NCBI GenBank assembly: GCA_023055505.1
Contig: JALIRH010000004.1
Coordinates: 13,387,368-13,451,367, forward strand
DNA length: 64,000 nucleotides
Origin: Callipepla californica brunnescens
Taxonomy: Eukaryota > Chordata > Aves > Galliformes > Odontophoridae
Direction: 5' to 3'
This document shows, one piece after another, positions 1 through 13,507 of the stretch (position 1 is the stretch's first letter; every line of letters begins with the position of its first letter). The notes under the pieces are model-generated. The model had not been told where the DNA came from and did no database searches. It saw only the letters and a list, made by a program, of their open reading frames with translations. A program made the position numbers and the translations under genes.

Positions 1-985
1 GCAGGCCCTAGCCAGCTTTCTTAGACACCTGTCCTGAGGCAGAGGGGTCTGGTTTCTCTGCTGCCCCTCCTCGTGGGTTTCCGTGGGCAGCCGACAGCTT
101 TGCTATCTGTCACTGTTGACGCTCTTTGCTTATCGCTGCAGAACCTTTCTGCCGCGCTGTGGCTGCGCGGCCTGGTACTGAGTGCAATCTCACTTCCTTC
201 CTGCTTCGCTTGTGGCTGCGCGTTGCTCCGCGGTGGGGCCCGGTGCCAGCAGGCCCCACATGGCTGCACAGCACCCCCAAACCCGCCTGGTCCTCTCTGT
301 CTGTGTGAGGGCTTGGTGCAGGGATGCCAGCCAAGCCCGCCTACAGGTTATTTTTAGTGGTGTTCCCCTCCTTAGGCATGACACGTTGGGACCACCTGTT
401 TCTTTCATACTCTCGTCCTATTTACACTCACCAGTACAACAGAGGAGGCTGTTTGAGGTTTAGTAGCCCTCAAATCTCATCTCTCTTACTTTCACATCTG
501 AGAGGGTAAAGAGTATGTTAAGAGGGAGTATGCAAGTGATGGGGAACAGCAAGTGCTAAAGAGACCAGAGTCGTTAGGGCAGCGGTGTATGTGAACAGGG
601 CCTGGCCCGGATGTGGTAACATCCTTCCTCTGACAGAGCGTGGCTCAGACACACAGAGGTGTGAAGCAGGTTTCTAAAGCAACTGCAACCAACTATCGCA
701 TCCTCCTGCTCTTCTTATTCTCCTCCTCCTCCAGCCTTCATTGCCAAGGCTGCTCTAGACTTCACCACAGTAAGCAGATTCTGGACTCCGTGGCAAATTA
801 GCTCAGCTGCAGCCAGCACCCAGGGACATTTGGAGTATACAGCTCAGGGGGTGGATTTCTGGTTCATCCACCTTCTGCCCTGACTGTATCTCTCAGATTC
901 TCTCATCCATCCATCTGCTTCGTCTACACTCCTACCCAAATCATGCCAGTATTCATCCTAGGCTGAGAGCAAAACTCACAAATAC
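1..985. other. Intergenic flank downstream of SLC1A2
   Basis: No coding region is supported here. The first ~460 bases are GC-richer than the rest and contain several short overlapping open frames on both strands, none with recognisable protein features. The remainder is unremarkable single-copy-looking sequence up to the inferred SLC1A2 polyadenylation site. In mammals CD44 lies convergently downstream of SLC1A2, but nothing here could be assigned to CD44. Confidence 0.4.
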
Positions 986-989
986 GAGG

Positions 990-3900
990 CAGGAAAATTA
1001 TGAATCAACATTTATTGATGATATATACAGAAGAGGTACAACACTTAGTGAATATTTTATTCGCGACTATTTCCAGTATAGAAAGAATGTCCAGTTTGTT
1101 TTATACATGAAAGTTACAGAAATCAGTTCACACCGTAAGAAAGCGTCAAAACCAAATGACTACAGATAAGTGTAAAGATCTGAACTACAAAAATAGACTT
1201 AGTCTACAAAGCATTCCAGCTACAATATACAAGAACAGAGCCCGGAGTTGGGAGAAGTTTTATCATCTGCATTCATTAGTTACTAAAGTGTGCTATAGTT
1301 ACTGTACAGTATGTTTCAAAATCTGGGGAACTTTTTAAGAACAACAAAAAGAACCAATCCGATTCCTATTGCTTTTTATTCCTTTCTGGTGAAAAATATG
1401 AAAATATTCCATCTCATGACTCTCCTCCACTTTTAAGAGGAGGCAAAGGGTATCAGCAGCAGGAGCAGGCGGTGTGCCGCCCCATACAGTGTGATTCACA
1501 CTGAAACACCGTAGGAGGACTCACCAAGAAGGATACTTCCTGTGCTTTGGGACTTGATTTTGATCACTTTCCACTTAACAGGGCAAGAACATATTTATGA
1601 GAACCAGGTTCAGGTACCTTGGGCATGAACCAGCTTTCATTTGCTTTCCCACCCAAACTCTTTCAGAACCACCTTCAGCTTCCGCCCCAGAAAAGTCAGT
1701 TTCTTACAGATCTCAATCATAGCTCAGTTTTCTGAAGAATTCTGCCACTGAATACGTAGTTCATATGTCTGCTGTATGATATGCTTTATGATCAGACCTA
1801 CTTCTTGTAAATAGCAGTCCCCTGGACTTCAACCACAGTGGTTCAAGAAGCACTTAGCTTTGCACGTAATTCCAGCATATTTTCCTATCCATATTCTTTT
1901 CAAACAAAGTCAGAAGCAGTGGATCCTTGCCCATGAGTCACACGCTGCACAAGTAGCAGAGAGGGCACCTAGCAGGAAGGATTAGTTTTCCCCTTGCTCA
2001 CTGTGCTAATTTAAACAGCGACTTACTGAACTTCTGGTGCTAGAGTCCCAACATGTCAAGCAAACAAAAAGAATACACAAAAAAACAAATCACTGTGTGT
2101 GTGCATTAGTTCTTCGTGTCATAACAAGTGCACTCGTGAGGCAGCACATTGATGCTGGCATCGCTTTTGCTCACTACCAGGGAAACACACACATGCAGGT
2201 ACTGACATGTACCACGCCAGTTAGAGAGCTGAAAACTAAAACATATTTACAATAAGTTGGCTGCGTACGTTATTCTGCATGTTATCAGAACAGGATAGCC
2301 CATAGTCAACCGAGAAAGCAGCTACGAACCTATGAAATGACTCAGTTGAATGGCCAGAAGGAAAACGAAGCCAGACAAAAGAAAAAAAACAAAACAAAAG
2401 TAGAGCAGAATTTTGAAAGTCAGCCTGATTTCCTACTATGGCGCAATACACAATGACCAATTAAATTAAATTAAAGCACCACTACCCATACTGTACACAC
2501 CATTTCACTGAAATTACACGTTGATAGCTACATTATCTTCACTAAGTGCAGAGAGGCACCGGACTTCATGCTTCAACAAAATGTCAAAACTGGTAACAAC
2601 AAGGCTTTACAGCTATTAGAACTATTCTACCTGCAGTTCTCATTAATACCTGGTACAAGTGATTAAAAGTACAAGAAAGATATTATAATATAAGGGTACA
2701 TCAACACACTTCCTACATGTCTACCTACTAGAAATTTAGTCTCCAAAACCTCAGCAAAATAACGCTGCCCCACAGAGTTCTGGATAACTGGAGAGACGGC
2801 CAGTATCAGTTACACTGGGACAGTAATATTTGCTATTCAATTTTTTACTTTGAATCACAGTCAAGGAGCTAGCTGGCCATAAAGAAACTACATGCAATAC
2901 GATTGTTATCAATACTTAATTCTATTCCCCTCCAAACAGTTCTTTGTTTGGTAAAAAAAAAAAAAAAAATTATTGTAGCCACGGCCTTAATGCCAACACG
3001 TATTTGTCTAATGGGAACAGACAGCTGTAAAAGAGAAGAAATTTCCACTTGTCCTAGTCAAAAAATATAGCGTCTGATCTCTTAAAAGACATAAGAAAGT
3101 AAGAGGTATTTCTACGGATGCTACCCAATTGCATTGGTCCCATGGTGGGTTTGTTGGTCCCCTTTCAAGAAGGCAAATATAGGTGGCCAAGTCATGAAGT
3201 CTTTCTGCAGGCTGAACTCACATACATTGCACTGTAGCACGATGGACCAGGTACCTGATAGTCTATTTTCTGCCTACCCAGATGTCCAGTTTTCTTTAAT
3301 CAGTAGTCTGAGTCAGTCAGTTATACCTGATCAGGTCCTAAGAAAAATCTGCAGGATTTGGCAAAGGTAACACCAGGAAAAATGACAAAAAATGAGGGGC
3401 GATTGCCCAAGACAGTCAATCTAGAAGATTGTTCAGGTTATTATAACATTGTTCCACAATGAACTGCAGCATTTAAGGACATCTTGAAATTCCTATTTGC
3501 TTCTTGCGTTTTGTGCTTTCTTTATAATTCATCACTAAACTTATCACAGAAACATTTCATCGATCCTAAACGTTATGAGAAAACTGGTTTTGTTCTAAGA
3601 TCGCCTTTAAAGGTCTATCCTCCTATCATACATGGTCATATAGAAAATATTATAAGAAAATATTAGAGTCTGTAAATTACAGATATTAGGTAATTTAGTT
3701 CAGTCTACACTGTAGTTTCCAGAGAACAAGTACAAATCCCTAAAGCTTATATTAATAACTGAATCAGTATTGAGTATAGCGTATTTAACAATATAAATAC
3801 ATATGCAGCTTTTTCTCATGCATTCTACAAGCTATGGTTCACACCGGATCATGGGAAATGGGCTATATTCAAGAAAGGGGCAGGATATGCTGGGTGGGAG

Positions 3901-6900
3901 AATATGCAACTGACTTTAAGAAGGAAGGACAACCTGTAGCACACAAAGACTCACAAGCCCATACATAACACCAAAACGGACATGCCACAATCTACAATAC
4001 CGACTGCAAAATCAATTTGTAAACACAGTTTGCATACAGTCTTTTAAAAACTGTAGAAAAGAAATAGAAAAGACAGATACAAAAATCCCTGCACGCTACC
4101 CTATTTATGTACATAACGATACACAGGTACCAGACAATCCAGGTTGTGCGATGCTGTCTATGACAGCTTCCCTTCGTGTAACGGTGTACACCACAAAGCA
4201 TCACGAAAAACAACTGCAGGGCTCCTGAATTTTGAAAAGTCATACTAGAAGGATTGGATGCTGAGGCATCCAGCAGCATTGGCTCTGTAGCAAAACACTG
4301 ATAGAGATGAAAGGGGTTTGAGGTTTGGGTGAAGCAAGAAATCTCACGAGCCTTCCTGCTTCTCCAAATCCGGTGTTTGTTGGTTATTCCCACCCTGGGC
4401 TAGTAGAGACCTACTCAGTGGCTCAATCATATGCTCTAGGATTTTTTCATGTTCAGAGCCTGGGTTTTCTGTAAGAACACTAGCTGCAAAAGCGCAACCA
4501 CCTTACCCATTAGAATTTGTATTGACATGGTAGTGGGAAGCCACCAAGTCTCCCCCAGCCAGGGGAGATGTTGCTGGGATGGTGGGCACAGCCGAGGGAT
4601 GGTTTACCAGAGCCCTGTGGCAGGGAGCCCACTCAAGAGAGAAAGGGAATTATCAGCACCTGGGCATCAGCAGTTCAGCTCATTCACAGCAGCAGATTTC
4701 AATCTAATATCAGACATGATTAGGAGGAGAAAATGAGGGAGGCACTCCTTGTACAGCATAAAGCAATGAGAGTCCTGCTGTAGGCATGTAGAACTGAAGC
4801 CTGTGCTTTTCTGAGTCTCATAGGAAGTTGTCTGTGGGGAGGGAAAGTGACTTCCAAAGAAAAACGGACTTAATACATTGTTTTCAGAAATTTTGAACAA
4901 GAACATAACGCTAAAAAATAAGGTGGTGAAGCTGGACTGCAGTCTTTTGACACTTCAGCATTGTAATTCCTTTTCCCCCCAATGCTTGATGCCATCCTCT
5001 ATTTCCAGTTATTCAGTCAAAGGAAGTTGGGTAAATATTTTTCCTTCAAAGTCATCAATATGATTGGAGAAAAGAAAATCACTCTTCACTCAAAGAGTGT
5101 TTTCTGGTGGGATCAGGATTGTCCATGCAATCCTACGCAAGGAAGCAAGCACAACAATAGCCAAGGTGAGCTACACCACTACTATGATTAACATGAAAAA
5201 TATCTTAATGGTGTTCTTACAAGTCACAGTAATAACATCAAGGGTAGTCTTCTGGCTCATAACAGACTAATATTACAGTACATTTTTATAAAGTGCCCTT
5301 ATTTAGCCTTCTGTAAATTAATTCAAATGCAGCAATAAAAACAGACTAATGGAGCTAATGAAATGAGAAACAGTTATGCTTTATGTCTCCACAGAAGGAT
5401 TTATTTGAGCCTGGTACCAAAGCTCAGAGCCTTTTAAAACTTATTTACAGAAGTGAACGTCAGAGGTAAGATTTAATACTGCCTGTGTTTTGGGGGATTT
5501 GTGCGATTGTTGCTGTGTTGCTACAACAAGGCTGCAACAACACAAGAGAAGGCGAGGAAACAAAGAAAATCCAGACAGTTGCCAGAACAAATTTGTTCAA
5601 GCACTGCCACTGTGGTTTCTCATCCGAACAGTCGACTCTTCTGAGTATCAACTACCAGAAATGTAACGGCCCTGGCAGTGACGGGAAACAAATCAGAAAT
5701 CCATACTACTCGCACCTTTTAAAGTGGCACATAGAATGCCATGCGCTTTGAGAAAGAAATGAAGATTAGTTGCATCTCAGGGAAAGAACAGAACTAAAAA
5801 CGCCTTAATGACAGTGATCCTTATTTATGTGCTGAGTTTTAAACTCACCGCTGGACTTGTAATATAATTAGGAAAAAAAAGAAGCATCTTAGCAAAAACT
5901 TTGAGAGTGTGAGAATCACCTTCATCTTAAGCAGCAGACAAAGACTGTTGCCTCTGATGGGATTGTGAAATCCCTTAGTACTTAGTAGAGACAGGAAGAG
6001 ACTTGACCTTTCCTGGAAGCCCGTGATTCCCCTGGATTTCAGTGGAACTTTCATGTAGCCAGAACATTGCCAGCACAGGCTTTACTACAGCAAGCATAGT
6101 TTTTCAAAGATGTAATGAGTTTCTCACTGATTCAAATGGAAGAAGCACATATTACATCATGGCTCACATGGCTTGTCCCCTACCTATCTGAAGCATCTCC
6201 CCATGTAAGACCCACGTGTGTTTCTCACAGTGCTGGTGCAGTTTTTCTTTTCTAAAGGAAGAAATGAAGAAAAAAAAAAAAAAAAACTCTGCAGGAAAGC
6301 TTTCCACTTCTTTAGCTTTAACGTGCAGTGCGCTTTAGTTTCAATGAACGGATATCAAGAGAATGCTGACCTAGCTTTAGCAGTGAATGCACAAAGTAGA
6401 GACATAAATATGTAATTAAGCATGCAATTAACTGACTCTTCACCTGCTTTAGACTTCTCCATGTGCCAGAGCACTGTCAGCAATGCAAAGGGCAAAGGGT
6501 ATCACAGCTGCACAGAGAACAGGGAGCTGACAGAGCAGCATTCAGGGTGGAAAGAAGTGTTGATTCCCCCAGGAACTGCATGGAAAGCTAATCACTTTCT
6601 ACTGTGCTTTTCTTTAAACATTGCCACCCCAGCTCTGGAAACAAACACAAAAGGTTTGCCACATGCAAATGTACTCATCAACACCCTTTTAGTGAAACTA
6701 AAGAGAGAGTGGTCAGCCCTGCCTGCTGAAATGTGAACTTGCACTGGCCGAGGTGGCCAGTCCCTGGGTTAGTTTCTGTTTATTTAGTTAAGTAGCAACC
6801 CAGCCTCATGTGGAATGAGCAAATCGAGAAATACAAGCCAAGAGTGAGTTACATTTTCCCAGCAAAATGGAAAGCTTTTGATGGTTAAACACAGTGCTGT

Positions 6901-9900
6901 GCTGGAGTAACGCTACATTAAATACCCAGCCAGGGTAAAAGCAGAGAAGTTTACCAAAAACAACATTTCTCCTTCTCCCACATCCACATTTAATTAGAGA
7001 AATGTGATTGCAATTATCTCTTGAAACATCCCTGAGTTACTGTACCTACAGAATCACTATTTTAAAATCACAGCCTGCTACTCCAGTCCTGTCAAAAGGC
7101 CCAAATTTATTTTCCCTTGTGTGGGTGAAGTTTCTCTGGCATTTCATTCCTTCCTCCCCTAGTCTCCATCTGAAGGATCGCTCTTCAAAGGACAGCATGT
7201 CCCAAGCGGATATGCGTAAGCACATTGTAAGTGTTTCTCAATATGCAATTTTGAGGAGCTGCCCAGTCACACATTGCCGGCATCCCTTTTCATTTCCAAC
7301 CACCAAACACTTTCAAAATACAGCTAAAAGTCTACGGTCTGGTTTTCCAGAGTCACTCACAGGAACAGTGGTTGCTGCGGCTGCTCCTAAGATGGAGCCA
7401 GTGAGCAGGCATCTGGGCCAGGCTGCCAGGTGCTGCCCCTTGGTCACCAGGAGGACACTGCCCTAACCAGCCACAAACATGGTGTCTTGCTCTCAGGCAG
7501 GCCCATCACTGCAGTGGTAGCAAGCTGCTCGCAGCACAGGCCTGCACCCTCAGAGGAGGGAAGGCTTTGGGGCACCGGCAGGCCTGCCTCCCCAGGCACG
7601 TCGCTGGCACATAACTCAGAAGTAACACTGTCTTCACACGCAGACTAGGGCCCGAATCTCAAGATAATCTTAATACCCAGACATTCTGTTCAACATAAAC
7701 AGAGTCAGTGACCTTCCTCTTCCTTCTCTTGTCATCACAAATGCACTTTAAGAAGAAAGTAGTCGCACTGGTTCTGTTATGTATTCAGAGAAGCAGCAAC
7801 CAAAGGTTAGGTCTGGTTATTTTGATATCAACGACCAAAGAAAAGAGAAGACAACCTCCCTGTCACTTCTCTGGATATTCCACTGTTCTATACATCACAA
7901 AAAATCCTTACAATGATTCACAAGACCTCCGGAAAAGGTGTCCACCTCTAATACATGTTAGAGGCCTGCAGTGGTTCTATACTTGCTAGATTATTTAGGC
8001 TAACTCGCTTAGGATGATCACAATGAGTTAGAAATGAGAACAAAATACAAGGACAAAAAAAATATTCCATATCAACGAATGCATAGCAAGGGGTGTTCTG
8101 ACAGTGAACTACATCTTGCACATCATTAAGAATATCTGCAGCTTTTTCAGAGGTCTTTATATGAATGCAGAGGAGCAAAAGCACATTTTATTTATATTCT
8201 AATAGCTTCTACAGAGACAAATAACACTCCACAGTTAAACTCACTACTTCTGCTTACACTTAAAACAGGTCCTGAGCACAGACGCTGAATGGCCCATGCC
8301 TCTAAATGTTTCATCTCTTTTCTCTGCCATTTCTAAGCTCACCATACCTGAGAACCTCTGAGAGTTCCCCCAGGCCCTGCACAGGGCTCACTCTGTGGGT
8401 ACAGCCTCACAGGGCCCACCTGGCTCAGTTCTGTTATAGAACATTGTTAGTAGTAGGGAGGCATTCACCAGTGCCTCAAAATTGCAGAGTATTAACAACC
8501 ACCATTAAAAACACAACATGATTATTGTGACTGCAGTTTCTTCTGACAGGATGAGTGAACTATACTATGTTGACAAAACACCATCTTTTTAATGCAGATG
8601 CCATGTGCTCTGAGAAACATTTTTCTGACAGACCTTTATATGAATCACTACTCTGAAAAAGAGGGAAATACAGAAGTATATTCAGTGCACTGGTCTAAAT
8701 CCTGTAAGTCTAGCTGATTCTTCATCAGTCCAAACCCTGGCCAAATTCTAGTAACCTAGAATAGTAACCGGGAATTTGCCTTAGTAATGATTTCAGGATT
8801 TAGCCATTCTCTGACATATGACATACCTGGAAGACATACACTTCATGCCAAACGCCACTGGTGGTTACATTTAAAACCTCCCAATTACTTAGTGTAATAT
8901 ATTCAGAATTTGTTTACAGAGCACTGCCAAGTACCCAGTTATGACATCCTTGCTCACGTTCAATAATGCTTTACTTGAGTAGCCCCTTCCCCACGAGGAC
9001 TCCCTCTGACATCAGTGGAGTACAGTGAATAGTAATGTGCTACCTACTTGGATTTAGAATGACATAATTGAGGCCATGGTGTCCTGTATTTTGTACAGCT
9101 GTCATGGATTCAGGAATTATCACCCCTGCAATAATACTGTCTTGTATTATGTGATGTGCTGTGGTCACAATAAAACGTGACCTAATAAAGTGGAGGTGGC
9201 ACCTGCTCTGGACAGCTGATAAAAATACATCGTATGCACATGCAAATCTAAGGTCTTAATGCCAAATATTAATTGTAGTAGTCTAACAAAAAGTCTGGGA
9301 TAATTTATTGACTTCCACATATTTATCTCACCCTTGGACCTAAGTTCTGTTTGAAGTACAACTAGGCACAAAAATTCAGTGCTTCCATTGCCAGGAGCTT
9401 ATTATTATTGTAACAAATACAAAACTTTATGGACACTTTCAAAAGCTGTTTCAGCCATATGGTGCTAACTAGATCAATTATGTCACAAGTCATTGAAACA
9501 CTGGAAGGCTTGCATGAAGTTATATTTTTCTGTAACTATTTGTGACCCTGAGTCCCTGTAGTGAGCCATACCGGCATTATGATCTTTCAATTTTGCAGCA
9601 TTTACATTCTCTGTGTCTTGAATGAACGGGAAGGCAGGTGAGAATACATCATACTGCATGGAGTACTCTTCAGCTGCATCATCCAAACAGTTAACACAAG
9701 GGAGACAGATGTTTATGGATCATTGTTTGGCAAAGACACCACATTGACTTTATGAGATCTTTGCTAAGTTTCAATTAAGAAATTAAGTAAGCAGAAACTG
9801 TAGATGTTAAACAAAAAAAGAAGAAAAAAAAAAAAAGAGAGAGAAATCTTCCTTAATCATTATATCTTTTACCAGAAGAAAGCTTCGGGACTTATTAAAG

Positions 9901-9922
9901 ATGGAGCTGGGAATCTCTTCCC
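990..9922 (-). other. SLC1A2: Probable long 3' UTR of SLC1A2 (GLT-1a mRNA)
   Basis: This is the stretch from the GLT-1a stop codon to the candidate distal polyadenylation signal. It contains only short, unconserved-looking frames on either strand and no splice-bounded coding exon that I could recognise. AATAAA on the gene strand also appears near 5401 and 5443, possible proximal sites. TGTAAATA, the core of Pumilio sites, occurs on the gene strand near 2244 and 5442. An A18 run lies near 2952-2969. Known mammalian SLC1A2 transcripts have a 3' UTR of similar size; the extent here is inferred. Confidence 0.5.
1011..1016 (-). promoter_or_regulatory. SLC1A2: Candidate distal polyadenylation signal of SLC1A2
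   Basis: The plus strand reads TTTATT, giving AATAAA on the gene strand. It is followed downstream on the gene strand by a T/GT-rich stretch (to about position 965), which suits a cleavage site near 985-1000. The resulting 3' UTR of about 8.9 kb resembles the very long (around 10 kb) 3' UTR known for mammalian SLC1A2. Other AATAAA matches lie within the UTR, so this is inferred to be the distal site only. Confidence 0.45.
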
Positions 9923-9997
9923 TTAGTTTTCACGTTTCCAAGGCTCTTCTTCAACAACACTGATGTCTGCAGATTTGCCATTGGTTGCCAGTGTTAC
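9923..9997 (-). CDS. SLC1A2: SLC1A2 exon 11: GLT-1a C-terminal tail and stop
   Basis: This last coding exon follows a TTGCAG acceptor (10000-9998) and encodes 24 residues beginning VTLATNGKSAD and ending EEPWKREN, then TAA at 9925-9923. It matches the cytoplasmic C-terminus of the standard EAAT2/GLT-1a isoform. It joins in phase 0 to exon 10, whose last codon is AAG (Lys). The tail is cytoplasmic and has no PDZ ligand, unlike the alternative GLT-1b end at 13142. Start and end are fixed by the splice site and the stop. Confidence 0.93.
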   Translation of the reverse strand, partial: VTLATNGKSADISVVEEEPWKREN

Positions 9998-12900
9998 CTG
10001 CAAGTAATTATCATCAATAACTGACTTAAAGGCCAAGGCACTTTGACAAGAAAAGTCATTACCTTTTTATAAGGAAGATCATGTTATTTACAGGAACTAG
10101 ATACATCATGTCTTATTATATATGTAAAATACATTTATTCACAATTCACAACACTCACAAATAGTGAGACTCCTGTTAATTTTATATACTGACAAGAAAA
10201 CACTAGCAGTAGAAAAAAAGTTTCCTATTCTCTTGGCTTTTGTTGTAGTTTTGTTTTTAATAACTGTTTAAGACTATACTCCTATAAATTTTTCTGGATT
10301 GTTTAAACAACAGATTTCTTTGTTTGCTTGTTTGTTTTGATCTAGAAAGTAGTACTTTTATAGTAGAACTCCTTCACAGAACACGATAGCTGATGCCAGG
10401 ATACAAAAAACGTGCAAGGCCAGAATAATCATAGATATGTACCTATACAATCTCACCTACAATTACACCTCTTTTAAAGAAAAGAAGCAAAAGATAAGCT
10501 GTGATAGTGTTGTTCCTTGATTGTACCACTACCCTTTTTAGTGTAGTGAAATGTTCTGAGTATGTTCAGACCAAAAATGCATAGTAACACTATTTTTGTC
10601 TCAAACAAATGACAGCACATCACTCTTGTCCATAAAGATCTGTGCTACATTTTTTCATTTTATGGTATGGTAGAAGACCTACAGTGATCTGCCAACTCAC
10701 AGTGAACTGGCCAGTAGGTTGCATCCCAGAAAGAGGTATAAATAAACCTTCAACAAAGGTAGCTCCAGACAAATGACTTAAAAAAAAAAAAATGAAGAAA
10801 AAAAAGGGTAAAATATTGGTTTATATAAATGATCTAGGTCTTTATAACTTTGAGAGAACCTTTCTTTTAAGGTCAATTGGATAGCTTAATCTTTCCTAAC
10901 TTACCTTGTAAAATAACATCCTCAGCTTCAAATGAAAACTTAAAGACAGAGATGAAATTCCCCATGCTGGATAAACTGGATGCATGGAAGCATTGGGACA
11001 TGGAAACATGACAAAATGCAGTGATTTTGAAATAAAGTCAAGATTTTTCTTTGATAATTGAAAGGAGAAAACATGCAAATACAGGAAGGAACAGCTAATT
11101 CAGAAATTAAAATCACATCAAGTCATGTGAAATGAGATAAAAAAAATACAAAAATATCATGCAGTAACATCCACTCTACCCCCATGTAAAGGTACACTAC
11201 TTATTAAAAATGTACAATGACCATGCAAAATTATAAACTAGTAGTACTATACATGGAGTATACTACAAAACGTAAATAGAAAGCACATGCTAGCAGATTA
11301 GCTTTTCAAAACTCCGATCAGAGTTGAAGTGAACTTTTCAGTACATCAATATATTTGACAGGATGAAGAGAAGTCTTTTCAGATTTAACAAACAGCTATT
11401 TTGAATTCCCAAATCCTACACTCTGTTGCTTTGATACTCTAAAACTTAGGAGCTTCAACATCACTTCAGCATCATCCAAGTGCTTTGCAAATGTCAATAT
11501 ATATTCATAGCTTATCAACCGGACAGTAACACCACATCCTTTTGGCAGCTTGAAGACAGACAAGTGACCCACTCAAAGTCAGTCTTATGCTCAATTCAGT
11601 AAACCCTGGGTCTTTTCATGAATTTAAAAGTGCAAAGTGACATCCCATAAAACAATTTTTAAAAAGGGCAAAATACTTCATAAATCACTGGTCCCAGATT
11701 TCTACTAGAGTGTGTCCTTAGGATGTTATTCTGAACCATTAGTCCATGTCTTTGAGGTAAATCAGTGACTCAACTGATGGGAATCAGAAGAGAAACTGAA
11801 GGATAAAGTAAAGTATAGTAAATACCACATCAAAGGGCAGCTACTTTCTAGCCTGGTATGGATCTCTGTAAAGTAGATAACATTTTCAGTATGCAGCTTC
11901 ACCAACATGATTCAGAATGATCCATGCTAGCTGTATTTGTCATAAACTCACTGAAATCATAATATTCTCCAACATCAATAATTTTGGAAGAAGTTAATAG
12001 AAAAAAATCTTGAGATATTTCTTTCCAAGTTAATTCCTTCTTTTTTGTTGTTGCTGTTTTTTTTTGTTTTTTTTTTTTTTTTTTTTTTGCCTGTTTTGTT
12101 TTCCTGAATTCAGTATTACTTTGTCCACTGGAAATTCAGGTTTGGCCTGACATTATCTAGAAGTAAACATTTGAATAAAAGGGTATTCTAAAGAACACTT
12201 CCTGACTGGCCATAGGCAGATGAAAGCGCTAGAAGAGAACTTTATTTCCAATCTACGTGGTGATCTGCTAAAGGACTTACTGTAAGCATTCACAGTTTGA
12301 TACTGGCTCAGTTGTGGCAACTGAAAGATGCAAGAGAATCTTCTTGGATAAATGGCTGATGTAGGCTCACTGTGTCAAAGACAATGTAGAGGATCAGGTT
12401 AGAGAAAGAAATTAAAAATAAAAATAATTTTTACAGTTTCTTTCTCCTCCTTTTCATTTAAAAACTCTCTTGATTCTAAACTGCCCTGTCCCAGTGGTGG
12501 GTGCTTTGTAAACTTCTAGCCATTAACCACCCCAGCTGTCTTCTCCTTCAACCAGTGGGGTTTCTCAAGCTCACTTTGCTCTGATCAAGACATTATTATC
12601 ACTATTAATAATCCATGTTAGTTACAGTGAGGATTAGAAACAGAATATGATGTCTGTGTCTTAATGATCCAGGAACGATGGAAGCAAAGCGTAAGCATGC
12701 TGTATGAGTGCAGGAGCATTCAGATGCTAAAGTGCATTCAATATGTCCATTTCTGAACAGCATATCATGGAAGGCAATCAGCAAACAACAACACCTGTAT
12801 TTGGATTGCAGATACCCTTCATTTCAAGTTGGCAATTAAGTTCTCTGTTGCCAAAGAAAATTAAGCAAGCGTCCACAGAAGGTGATGCCATATTTTCTGT

Positions 12901-13141
12901 GTCTTGGCATATTCCATAATACGCTGCATCTTGCCTTTTGATATGTAAACAATGTACATGATTTTTCTCCTCAAACGACAACTTTTAAGAAGAGTGCAAA
13001 AAAAAAAAAAATCATCTTTTGAACTGCTCAAACTCATTCAAAATGTCTGGGGTTCATGGAGCTTGTTGTCACATTGTTATTTACGGAACAATTTCAAGAA
13101 CACATGCATGTTAAAAACAAAATAAAATAAAGCATGCACTG
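9998..13141 (-). other. SLC1A2: SLC1A2 intron 10 / GLT-1b 3' UTR region
   Basis: For GLT-1a this is intron. For transcripts that ignore the exon 10 donor, the right-hand part is 3' UTR of GLT-1b. AATAAA on the gene strand occurs at 12246-12241, about 900 bases past the GLT-1b stop, and is a possible end for that mRNA. A long T-rich run sits near 12057-12088 and an A-rich run near 12999-13011. No other coding exon or known repeat was recognised. Confidence 0.5.

Positions 13142-13507
<366 letters not shown>

Noticed and set aside
1..463. Cluster of overlapping open frames in the GC-rich left end
   Set aside because: Six frames on both strands overlap with no motif, splice logic or codon consistency; they are best explained by low stop density in GC-rich DNA.
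7008..7466. 152-codon plus-strand open frame
   Set aside because: It lies in the inferred SLC1A2 3' UTR, has mixed composition and no family motif, and gives no sign of splicing.
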